Assembly: GCA_020024175.1 (NCBI GenBank)
Contig: JAHHUB010000040.1
Span: 1-11,036 of the forward strand
From: Oscillospiraceae bacterium
Lineage (GTDB): Bacteria; Bacillota; Clostridia; Oscillospirales; Ruminococcaceae
Length of the DNA stretch: 11,036 nucleotides
Direction: 5' to 3'
Positions 1-5,768 of this stretch are shown here, one piece after another. The translations under genes and the position numbers were made by a program. A model generated the notes under the pieces. That model was not told the origin of the DNA and did no database searches. It was given only the letters and a program-made list of their open reading frames with translations. Within the stretch, counting starts at the first letter, position 1, and the number at the start of each line of letters is the position of its first letter.

Positions 1-113
1 TTTAACAAAAAAACTGCTTTTTTTATGAGATTTTTTGCGTTTTATTGTAAATATCTGTTGTATTTTATTAAAAAAGCCATTGATTATATTCAGCCAGATT
101 TTTTAAATTTATT

Positions 114-142
114 GTTTAAAACCGTTTTTTTCGGGGACAATA
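114..142 (+). promoter_or_regulatory. Candidate forespore (sigma-F/sigma-G type) promoter of the spoVA operon
   Basis: GTTTA at 114-118 matches the sigma-F -35 consensus GYWTA, and GGGGACAATA at 133-142 matches the -10 consensus GGNNANAHTR at every fixed position. The spacer is 14 nt, one below the usual 15. The predicted start near 149 gives a leader of about 23 nt before spoVAC. Sigma-F and sigma-G share similar -35 elements, and spoVA of B. subtilis is read by sigma-G, so either factor may act here. The match to the sigma-G -10 form CATNHTA is poorer. Bases 1-113 hold no gene that I can see. Confidence 0.6.
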
Positions 143-171
143 AAATAAAACAATAAAAAGAGGTTTAAACA

Positions 172-609
172 ATGACTGATAATGAATATTCACAACTTGT
201 GAAAAAAGCATCTCCCCCCTCTAAATCCGCCAAAACCATACCTATGGCTTTTTTGGTAGGTGGGGCAATTTGTACAATAGGGCAGTTATTTTATAATTTA
301 TACACCGCCCTTGACATGGAAAAAGACATGGCATATGGCTGTGCGTCGGTAACTTTGGTTTTTTTGGCGTCTTTAGCCACCGGACTTAATGTATTTGACA
401 ATCTGGCAAAATACGCAGGAGCCGGCACATTAGTACCCATCACGGGTTTTTCCAATGCCATCACCTCCCCAGCCCTTGAATTTAAAAGTGAGGGGTTAAT
501 CTTGGGACTTGGTGCCAAAATGTTTATAATTGCAGGGCCTGTACTGGTATATGGTATATCAGCCTCTGTTATTTATGGTATTATTATATATCTTTTCGGA
601 TTATATTAA
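172..609 (+). CDS. spoVAC: Stage V sporulation protein AC (SpoVAC), inner-membrane DPA channel subunit
   Basis: SpoVAC is an inner-membrane protein of the spore. It helps move Ca2+-dipicolinic acid into the forespore during sporulation and out during germination; in B. subtilis it behaves as a mechanosensitive channel. The 145-residue length fits the family (about 150). Hydrophobic segments lie near residues 24-45, 56-76 and 108-144. The family signatures AFLVGGAICTIGQ (26-38) and YAGAGTLVPITGF (81-93) are present, and both recur in the paralogue spoVAE two genes downstream. The polar N-terminus (1-22) is variable in the family. The ATG has AAAGAGG at 157-163, 8 nt upstream. It is the first gene of the operon; no spoVAA or spoVAB precedes it in the 171 nt seen. 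Its stop codon overlaps the ribosome binding site of spoVAD. Confidence 0.95.
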   Translation: MTDNEYSQLVKKASPPSKSAKTIPMAFLVGGAICTIGQLFYNLYTALDMEKDMAYGCASVTLVFLASLATGLNVFDNLAKYAGAGTLVPITGFSNAITSPALEFKSEGLILGLGAKMFIIAGPVLVYGISASVIYGIIIYLFGLY

Positions 610-614
610 GGAGG
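608..614 (+). promoter_or_regulatory. Ribosome binding site that decides the spoVAD start
   Basis: AAGGAGG at 608-614 overlaps the spoVAC stop codon and lies 7 nt before ATG 622. An in-frame GTG at 616 is only 1 nt from this site, too close to be used, so ATG 622 is the supported start. The arrangement suggests translational coupling of spoVAC and spoVAD. Confidence 0.8.
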
Positions 615-621
615 GGTGATT

Positions 622-1653
622 ATGGTATATAAAAAAGGTTTTTCCACATATATAATGGGGGATTGCCCATCTGTTTTGTCCTATGCGTCAGTGGCATCCA
701 AAAAGGAAAGTCAGGGCCCTTTGGCAAAATATTTCGATATACTCTGCGAAGATACCACATTTGGTGAACAAACCTGGGAAAAAGCTGAAAGCCGTATGCA
801 GAAAGACGCCGCAAATAAAGCCTTGGAAAAAGCAAAACTATCCCAAAAAGACATTGATTTGGTTTTGGCAGGGGATTTATTAAACCAGTGTACAGGTTCA
901 ACCTTTGGTTTGCGTGACTTTGGCATACCATATCTTGGTATATACGGTGCCTGTTCCACTATGGCGGAAAGCATAGCTGTAAGTTCCCTTTTGCTGGAGG
1001 GCGGTGTTATTAAAAAAGCTTTGGCTGTAACATCTTCTCACTTTTGTTCTGCCGAAAGACAGTACCGTTTTCCACTGGAATACGGCGGTGTTCGTCCCCC
1101 TTCCTCCCAATGGACAGTTACAGGTGCAGGTGCTGTTATTTTAGCTGCAAACAACCAGGTTTCCCCCTTTGTAAAAGCTGTTACCATAGGCACTATAGAG
1201 GATCTTGGTGTAAAGGATGCCAACAACATGGGTGCCGCCATGGCACCGGCTGCCGCAAAAACTCTTTGCAATTTCTTCCATGACACAATGACTTCCCCCT
1301 CTGCCTATGATATGATTATCACAGGGGATTTAGGTGTTATTGGCAGCAAACTTTTAAACGAACTTATGGAAAGAGAAGGCTATTCCATTATAAATAATCA
1401 TGCAGACTGCGGTGTACTCATCTACGACATAGAAAAACAGGATGTTCATTCAGGCGGTTCAGGCTGTGGGTGCTGTGCCTCGGTGCTGAGTTCATATATT
1501 CTGCCCGCTATAAGAAAAGGAAAGCTTAAAAATGTGCTTTTTGTAGCTACAGGTGCCCTTTTAAGCACTACCAGCATACAACAGGGCGAAGCCATTCCCG
1601 GAATAGCTCATTTGGTGTATTTTTCGGGCAACGACAATAAGGAGCTGATATAA
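622..1653 (+). CDS. spoVAD: Stage V sporulation protein AD (SpoVAD), DPA-binding thiolase-fold protein
   Basis: SpoVAD is the soluble, membrane-associated subunit of the SpoVA channel. In Bacillus it has a thiolase-like fold and binds dipicolinic acid directly. From ATG 622 the product is 343 residues, against 338 in B. subtilis. Family landmarks are DGPL-like QGPLAKYFD (31-39), AGDLLNQ (83-89), GACST with Cys111 at the thiolase-type cysteine position (109-113), TSSH (137-140), AERQYRFPLEYGG (144-156), MGAAMAPAAA (203-212), TGDLGVIGS (234-242), ADCG (261-264) and GGSGCGC (278-284). There is no signal peptide or clear membrane span. The stop codon TAA directly abuts the spoVAE ATG, so the two are almost certainly translated from one message. 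I chose ATG 622 over GTG 616 because of ribosome binding site spacing. Confidence 0.96.
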   Translation: MVYKKGFSTYIMGDCPSVLSYASVASKKESQGPLAKYFDILCEDTTFGEQTWEKAESRMQKDAANKALEKAKLSQKDIDLVLAGDLLNQCTGSTFGLRDFGIPYLGIYGACSTMAESIAVSSLLLEGGVIKKALAVTSSHFCSAERQYRFPLEYGGVRPPSSQWTVTGAGAVILAANNQVSPFVKAVTIGTIEDLGVKDANNMGAAMAPAAAKTLCNFFHDTMTSPSAYDMIITGDLGVIGSKLLNELMEREGYSIINNHADCGVLIYDIEKQDVHSGGSGCGCCASVLSSYILPAIRKGKLKNVLFVATGALLSTTSIQQGEAIPGIAHLVYFSGNDNKELI

Positions 1654-2022
1654 ATGGAAGTTTTATTTGAATATCTTAAAGCATTTTTGGTTGGAGGAGC
1701 TATCTGTGCCATAGGACAGGTTTTAATTGATTATACAAAATTAACTCCCGCCCGAATTTTGGTATCATTCGTAGTAGCAGGAGTTGTTTTAGGTGGTTTG
1801 GGACTATATCAGCCTCTTATTGAATTTGCAGGGGCAGGAGCCACTGTCCCCCTAACAGGGTTTGGTGCTTTGCTTGCCAAAGGTGTTAAAACCGCTGTGG
1901 CGGAAAAAGGTGCTTTTGGTATTTTGTCGGGAGGTGTAACTTCCGCCTCTGCAGGTATTACCGCCGCAATATTTTTCGGTTTGGTTATGGCACTTATTTT
2001 TAAGCCCGGTGATAAATCCTAG
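1654..2022 (+). CDS. spoVAE: Stage V sporulation protein AE (SpoVAE/SpoVAEb), DPA channel membrane subunit
   Basis: This is the third subunit of the spore dipicolinic acid channel, a small integral inner-membrane protein. The 122 residues carry the same two signatures as SpoVAC: AFLVGGAICAIGQ (10-22) and EFAGAGATVPLTGFG (57-71), so the two genes are paralogues of one family. Hydrophobic segments lie near 8-26, 34-52, 87-97 and 99-117. The ribosome binding site AAGGAG (1639-1644) lies inside the end of spoVAD, 9 nt before the ATG, which itself follows the spoVAD stop without a gap. The stop TAG at 2020-2022 is 2 nt from the stop of the convergent DUF2284 gene. No intrinsic terminator is visible after it, which is unusual for an operon end. 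Confidence 0.95.
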   Translation: MEVLFEYLKAFLVGGAICAIGQVLIDYTKLTPARILVSFVVAGVVLGGLGLYQPLIEFAGAGATVPLTGFGALLAKGVKTAVAEKGAFGILSGGVTSASAGITAAIFFGLVMALIFKPGDKS

Positions 2023-2024
2023 GC

Positions 2025-2558
2025 TTATTTAAACAGCACCAATCCAAAATAAGCGATTTTGGTATCCCCCAGTTTATATTCCATGGAAAGTTTATTGGCC
2101 ATATCAATAACATCTATGCAATAAGCAGATAAACAACTCACTGCCACATCAGGATGAATACACGCCTCTCCTTTTACCTTGCAGCATTCCGGACAGTAGC
2201 GGCATTTTGTAGCCAAAGCCAAAACTTTTTCAAAACCTTTGGACTTTAAATATTTTTTTATGTCATTTGCCAGGTTATTATGTCTTAAAGCGGATTCTTC
2301 CAAACCTTCTTTGTCGGAAAATCCATTTATGGGGGATATTGTTTGGAAATATATACCTTTGTCAAAAGAAAGAACTTTTTCTCTTAATCTTTCCACTGTT
2401 CCTATTTCAGGAGGGCACATATAGTTTTTACCGTAAAATCCGCATTTGTTATCTTCACAGTATTTGCGGAATATGGCGTCAAATCTCAGATCCGAAGTAT
2501 CTATTATTTTAGCGTCGGCAGCTCCCAGTTCCAACGCTTTTTTTATTAACTCATCCAT
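2025..2558 (-). CDS. DUF2284 family predicted metal-binding protein, cysteine-rich
   Basis: This is a small soluble protein of unknown function from a family usually annotated as a predicted metal-binding protein (DUF2284). The 177 residues contain ten cysteines in two groups: Cys34, Cys39 and Cys48 (in MCPP), and Cys119, Cys122, Cys125, Cys126, Cys133, Cys142 and Cys147 around CRYCPECC. The spacing suggests a metal or iron-sulfur site, which is inference. There is no signal peptide or membrane span. It lies downstream of the glutaminase gene on the same strand but has its own promoter-like sequence right after that gene's stop, so it may be transcribed independently. The start ATG has only a modest site (GGGTTGA at 2563-2569), similar to the one before kbl. 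Its 3' end almost touches that of spoVAE. Confidence 0.85.
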   Translation of the reverse strand: MDELIKKALELGAADAKIIDTSDLRFDAIFRKYCEDNKCGFYGKNYMCPPEIGTVERLREKVLSFDKGIYFQTISPINGFSDKEGLEESALRHNNLANDIKKYLKSKGFEKVLALATKCRYCPECCKVKGEACIHPDVAVSCLSAYCIDVIDMANKLSMEYKLGDTKIAYFGLVLFK

Positions 2559-2578
2559 TTTATCAACCCGTTTCGTTA

Positions 2579-2607
2579 TTTATAATTATATCTGTTATAT
2601 ATGTCAA
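2579..2607 (-). promoter_or_regulatory. Sigma-A promoter for the DUF2284 gene
   Basis: On the minus strand TTGACA (2602-2607, perfect -35) is followed after 17 nt by TATAAA (2579-2584, 5 of 6 matches). The predicted start near 2572 leaves a leader of only about 14 nt before the DUF2284 ATG. The -35 begins 1 nt after the glutaminase stop codon, so this compact promoter fills the whole 50-nt gap. Confidence 0.62.
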
Positions 2608-2608
2608 A

Positions 2609-3523
2609 CTAGAATATACTTAGATCAAGTACTGAGGATATATATTCCATAGCCTTTATTCCGCAGTAACTGTTGCCTTTTTCATCCAAAGCAGGAGAAT
2701 AAACCGCAATACCCATACGGCTGGGAACAGCACCCATAATTCCGCCTCCCACTCCGCTTTTGGCAGGTATGCCCACTCTCATTGCAAATTCTCCAGAAGC
2801 GTCATACATTCCGCAGGTTGTCATAAGCGAACGAACCACTCTGTTGTGGAAAGGTTCAATCAAAAGCTTTCCGTTTATAGGGGAAACTCCATCGTTTGCC
2901 AAAACCGCCCCCATAAGGCTCAGTTCTTCACAATTTACCATCATGGAACAGGCTTTAAAGTAAACTTCCAAATGTTCCTCAACAGAGCCGTCAAAAATTC
3001 CGCTGGAAAGCATCATATAAGCCAACGCTCTGTTTCTGTGTCCGGTAGCGGTTTCGGATTTATATACGTCTTTATTGTATGTGATGTCAGGGTCACCCAA
3101 AAGAACGGAAGCTGTTTCCCTTATTTTTTCAAATCTTTCTTCGGCATTTTCACCTTTTATACAAGTGGTTACGGAAATAGCTCCTGCATTAATCATGGGG
3201 TTCATGGGTTTGCTGGTCATGGTTTCCAATCTTATTATGGAGTTAAAAGGATCTCCGGTAGGCTCCATTCCCACTCTCTTAAACACTTCGTCAAAACCCA
3301 CATCTTTAAGAGCAGTTATGAGTATAATTAATTTTGAGATACTTTGCATTGTGAATTTCTTCTTGCTTTCTCCCACTGATTCGGTTCTTCCTCCCAAATC
3401 GGTAATACAAATAGCCAAATCGTTTACATCAGCCTTGGCAAGTTCGGGGATATAGTCGGCGGCTTTACCCTTTCCAAGCCATTTTTTGGTATAATCATAT
3501 GCTTCTTCTATAATATGCTGCAT
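2609..3523 (-). CDS. glsA: Glutaminase (serine-dependent beta-lactamase-fold type)
   Basis: The enzyme hydrolyses L-glutamine to L-glutamate and ammonia in the cytoplasm. The 304 residues match the usual length (about 305-310) of bacterial GlsA, such as YbaS/YneH of E. coli and YlaM/YbgJ of B. subtilis. The catalytic Ser-x-x-Lys is Ser61-Ile-Ser-Lys64 in MQSISK. Other family blocks are NPMINAGAI (108-116), HRNRALAYM (162-170), the CS pair at 192-193, LANDGV (208-213) and KSGVGGGI (255-262). ATG 3521-3523 is preceded by AAAGGGG at 3531-3537, 7 nt away. No glutamine transporter or acid-resistance gene lies next to it, so a specific role in acid tolerance cannot be claimed. It is divergent from the MscS gene and shares a very AT-rich 196-nt promoter region with it. 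No terminator follows its stop, so read-through into the DUF2284 gene is possible. Confidence 0.95.
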   Translation of the reverse strand: MQHIIEEAYDYTKKWLGKGKAADYIPELAKADVNDLAICITDLGGRTESVGESKKKFTMQSISKLIILITALKDVGFDEVFKRVGMEPTGDPFNSIIRLETMTSKPMNPMINAGAISVTTCIKGENAEERFEKIRETASVLLGDPDITYNKDVYKSETATGHRNRALAYMMLSSGIFDGSVEEHLEVYFKACSMMVNCEELSLMGAVLANDGVSPINGKLLIEPFHNRVVRSLMTTCGMYDASGEFAMRVGIPAKSGVGGGIMGAVPSRMGIAVYSPALDEKGNSYCGIKAMEYISSVLDLSIF

Positions 3524-3576
3524 AAATTTTCCCCTTTCGGTTTATCCTTTGTAATTGTATTAAATTTTCCGATATT

Positions 3577-3604
3577 ATTTTATCACAATATTTTTTTATA
3601 TCAA
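3577..3604 (-). promoter_or_regulatory. Candidate sigma-A promoter of glsA
   Basis: On the minus strand TTGATA (3599-3604) is followed after 16 nt by TAAAAT (3577-3582), each with 5 of 6 consensus bases. The predicted start near 3570 gives a leader of about 45 nt. The region is so AT-rich that chance matches are likely, hence moderate confidence. Confidence 0.42.
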
Positions 3605-3660
3605 TATATAATTATATTATATTTTTTATTCCCATCAATTTCTCTTTTTGATTTAATTAC

Positions 3661-3689
3661 TTGATATTATGACAAAAATATTATATAAT
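3661..3689 (+). promoter_or_regulatory. Sigma-A promoter of the mscS-tal unit
   Basis: TTGATA (3661-3666, 5 of 6) and TATAAT (3684-3689, perfect) are separated by an optimal 17 nt. The predicted start near 3696 is about 24 nt upstream of the TTG start codon, leaving room for the ribosome binding site at 3705-3712. Confidence 0.65.
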
Positions 3690-3704
3690 TACCCATAGAT
3701 TTGT

Positions 3705-3712
3705 GAGGAGGG
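3705..3712 (+). promoter_or_regulatory. Ribosome binding site supporting a TTG start codon
   Basis: GAGGAGGG lies 7 nt upstream of TTG 3720-3722. No in-frame ATG occurs before residue 77 of the product, so this strong site and its ideal spacing support TTG as the true start. Confidence 0.8.
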
Positions 3713-3719
3713 AATAATA

Positions 3720-4553
3720 TTGCCGAATAATGATTTTAATTTAAACTATTTTGATACAATTATACACAGTGCACAAAATAAATTAACTTCCATAATTTTT
3801 GCATTGATTGTATTTTTTATCGGATATTTCATCATCAAAGCTCTGCAAAAACCGCTGAAAAAATGGCTTACCAAACTTAAAATTGACATTTCTTTTCATG
3901 CTTTTATTTTAAGCCTTGCCAAAATCACACTGACAGTGCTTTTGGGCATGAGCTGTCTTGAAATGTCGGGACTTGTAAAAGCTACTTCTTTGGTTACGGC
4001 ATTAAGTGCTGTAGGTCTTGCGGTTTCACTGGCGGTAAAAGACAGCCTTTCAAACTTAGCCGGAGGCATGACTGTGCTTTTCACCAAGCCTTTTGAAGTA
4101 GGCGACTTTATAGATGTATGCGGATATTCAGGTACAGTTACCGAAATAGGCATAGCCCACACCATGCTGAAAACCGTGGACAACAAAATTATATATCTTC
4201 CAAGTTCAGATGTGGCTAAAGCTCAAATAACCAACTACTCAAAAGAACCTACCAGAAGACTTGATATCAAATTTTCCGTAGGATACCAGGACGATTTTGA
4301 AAAAGCCGAAAAAATCATATTGGACACAGCAGAAAAAAGCGGACTTATTCTTCATGAACCTGCTGAACCATTTGCAAGAGTATGTGCTCACTCCTCAAGC
4401 TCCATAGATATTCAGTTCCGTGTTTGGGTAAAGAGCGAAAATTACTGGGATTTGCATTTTTATATGTACGAACAAGTGAAAAAAGCCTTTGATGAAAACG
4501 GAATTTCTATTCCATTTAATCAGCTTGATGTACATATTGATAATAATAAATAA
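3720..4553 (+). CDS. mscS: Small-conductance mechanosensitive channel, MscS family
   Basis: Homoheptameric inner-membrane channels of this family open under membrane tension and release small solutes during hypo-osmotic shock. The 277 residues resemble E. coli MscS (286) in layout: a short N-terminus, TM1 near 21-43, TM2 near 60-82, and the pore-lining TM3 near 88-121 with the pattern SAVGLAVSLAVKDSLSNLAGG (a Gly/Ala-packed helix). The beta domain follows (FTKPFEVGDFI, GTVTEIGIAHTML, IYLPSSDV, ITNYS at 121-174), then the alpha/beta C-terminal domain. It starts at TTG, supported by the ribosome binding site and by the lack of any nearby ATG. Only 20 nt separate it from the transaldolase gene and no terminator lies between, so co-transcription is likely, although the two products have no obvious functional link. 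Confidence 0.93.
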   Translation: MPNNDFNLNYFDTIIHSAQNKLTSIIFALIVFFIGYFIIKALQKPLKKWLTKLKIDISFHAFILSLAKITLTVLLGMSCLEMSGLVKATSLVTALSAVGLAVSLAVKDSLSNLAGGMTVLFTKPFEVGDFIDVCGYSGTVTEIGIAHTMLKTVDNKIIYLPSSDVAKAQITNYSKEPTRRLDIKFSVGYQDDFEKAEKIILDTAEKSGLILHEPAEPFARVCAHSSSSIDIQFRVWVKSENYWDLHFYMYEQVKKAFDENGISIPFNQLDVHIDNNK

Positions 4554-4573
4554 TTATTACGGAGGAAAATCAC

Positions 4574-5233
4574 ATGAAATTATTTATCGACACAGCCAAT
4601 GTAGACGAAATCAGAGAAGCTGCAACCTGGGGTGTAATCTGCGGAGTTACTACAAACCCATCACTGATTGCTAAGGAAGGCAAGGACCTTAAAGAAGTTA
4701 TTAAGGAAATCACAACTATTGTTGATGGTCCTATCTCCGGAGAAGTTATCTCACTTGACTGCGATACAATGGTAGAAGAAGCTAAAAAGCTCCATGAAAT
4801 TCACAAAAATATTGTTGTTAAAATTCCTATGTGTGCAGAAGGTTTAAAAGCTGTTTCCATTGTTTCAAAGCTTGGAATTAAGACAAATGTTACACTTATT
4901 TTCTCCCCTATGCAAGCACTTCTGGCTGCAAGAGCAGGTGCTGCATATGTAAGTCCTTTTATGGGAAGACTTGATGACATCGGTCACAATGGTGCTGAAC
5001 TTATTGAACAGATTTCCGCTATATTCCAAAACTATGGAATTGAAACAGAAATCATTGCTGCCAGCATCAGAAATCAAACTCACCTTAATGATGCTGCTTT
5101 GGCAGGCTGTGATATTGCAACAGTTCCTTACAAAGTTCTTAAATCCTGCATTGACCACCCCATGACAACAAATGGAATTGACCGTTTCATGAAGGACTGG
5201 GAAGAAGTTAAGGCAGTTCAAAAAGGTCTTTAA
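4574..5233 (+). CDS. tal: Transaldolase, small TalC/MipB-type
   Basis: A cytoplasmic class I (Schiff-base) enzyme that moves a dihydroxyacetone unit between sugar phosphates in the non-oxidative pentose phosphate pathway. The 219 residues fit the small transaldolase/fructose-6-phosphate aldolase subfamily. Visible active-site features are Asp6 (FIDTA), TTNPS (26-30), the Schiff-base Lys83 in VVKIP, and SPFMGRLDD (127-135). Two positions separate the activities: E. coli FsaA has Gln59 and Tyr131, while true transaldolases have Glu and Phe. This protein has Glu57 and Phe129, so transaldolase is the better call. GGAGG (4561-4565) lies 8 nt before the ATG. It is the last gene of its unit and is followed by a clear terminator. 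Codon use is that of a highly expressed gene, with no TTA, CTA or TCA over its last 118 or so sense codons, unlike the neighbouring mscS. Confidence 0.93.
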   Translation: MKLFIDTANVDEIREAATWGVICGVTTNPSLIAKEGKDLKEVIKEITTIVDGPISGEVISLDCDTMVEEAKKLHEIHKNIVVKIPMCAEGLKAVSIVSKLGIKTNVTLIFSPMQALLAARAGAAYVSPFMGRLDDIGHNGAELIEQISAIFQNYGIETEIIAASIRNQTHLNDAALAGCDIATVPYKVLKSCIDHPMTTNGIDRFMKDWEEVKAVQKGL

Positions 5234-5250
5234 TTAATATACATAAATTA

Positions 5251-5280
5251 ACCGCTCCATATTGATGGGCGGTTTTTTTT
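5251..5280 (+). terminator. Intrinsic terminator of the transaldolase gene
   Basis: A 7-bp stem (ACCGCTC, 5251-5257, with GGGCGGT, 5267-5273, including one wobble pair) has a 9-nt loop and runs into eight T residues. It starts 17 nt after the transaldolase stop codon. The opposite strand has no matching T-tract, so it acts on plus-strand transcription. Confidence 0.85.
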
Positions 5281-5282
5281 AT

Positions 5283-5381
5283 AAGAAAAAAGGTTTCGCC
5301 AGAGTTATTCAGGCGAAACCTTACAAAGGGGAGGCTATAATAAAAGGAATTTTAAATGAAAAATCATTTCATACATTTACT
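5283..5381 (-). ncRNA. Candidate small RNA of about 100 nt ending at the orphan terminator
   Basis: A perfect TATAAT on the minus strand (5388-5393) has a weak -35, TTGCTT (5411-5416), 17 nt upstream. Transcription from about 5381 would end at the hairpin 5290-5322 after roughly 100 nt. A 13-codon open frame (5335-5376) beginning MYEM lies within it but has no ribosome binding site, so a non-coding role is more likely. The promoter half is weak in such AT-rich DNA; the terminator is the firm part. No known RNA family was recognised. Confidence 0.25.
5286..5322 (-). terminator. Strong intrinsic terminator for an unidentified minus-strand transcript
   Basis: AAGGTTTCGCC (5290-5300) and GGCGAAACCTT (5312-5322) form a perfect 11-bp stem with an 11-nt loop. 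On the minus strand the stem is followed by a run of T (complement of A at 5286-5291). The plus strand has no T-tract after the stem, so the direction is clear. No minus-strand gene lies upstream of it before tdh, which runs the other way. Confidence 0.75.
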
Positions 5382-5701
5382 GATTTTATTATAATATAAA
5401 TTTAGTTTAAAAGCAAGGTTTAACAGCCTTTTTTATACAAAAATAGTGCACAAAATTATACAAGCATATAAAGGCATTATCACTAATAACTCCGTTTTAT
5501 CACATATTATTTAAAAAACAACTGTATTTGTATTAAATAGAGTTTTCTGCATTTTTAAAAATATACATCATTTTTTTCGCAAAAATAATTTGATTTTTTA
5601 TATTATTTACCTATTGTGTCCTTTTGGAAAGAACATCTGAAGTTCCATGGGATAATGCAAAAAAACTTGCAAAAAAGATATAAAAAAGTTGATTTTTCCT
5701 C

Positions 5702-5730
5702 TTGATTTTTAAGAAGAAAAGGTTTATCAT
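5702..5730 (+). promoter_or_regulatory. Candidate sigma-A promoter of tdh-kbl
   Basis: TTGATT (5702-5707, 4 of 6) and TATCAT (5725-5730, 5 of 6) are 17 nt apart. The predicted start near 5737 gives an 80-nt leader. Phased A-tracts just upstream could act as an UP element. An imperfect inverted repeat (5694-5703 with 5711-5720) spans the -35, and a perfect one (5739-5745 with 5759-5765) lies at the start of the leader. Confidence 0.5.
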
Positions 5731-5738
5731 AAAGCTAT

Positions 5739-5768
5739 AAAGTGTTTGCCATTCATATACACTTTTTT
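5739..5768 (+). repeat. Inverted repeat at the 5' end of the tdh leader
   Basis: AAAGTGT (5739-5745) and ACACTTT (5759-5765) form a perfect 7-bp stem with a 13-nt loop, followed by T residues to 5768. It could be a repressor site, a 5' stabilising hairpin, or a weak attenuator; only two of the seven pairs are G-C, so a strong terminator is unlikely. Confidence 0.4.

Noticed and set aside
1..30. A-run and T-run at the left edge as a terminator of an upstream gene
   Set aside because: The stem would consist of A-T pairs only, with no G-C core, and no upstream gene end is visible.
616..621. GTG start two codons upstream for spoVAD
   Set aside because: Only 1 nt separates GTG from the AAGGAGG site; ATG 622 has a normal 7-nt spacing.
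2044..2062. CCAAAAT/ATTTTGG hairpin as a terminator of spoVA or DUF2284
   Set aside because: The stem has only two G-C pairs, lies inside the DUF2284 coding sequence and has no T-tract on either strand.
2846..3331. 161-codon plus-strand open frame antisense to the glutaminase gene
   Set aside because: It is in register with glsA codons and the glutaminase motifs are intact; no ribosome binding site precedes it.
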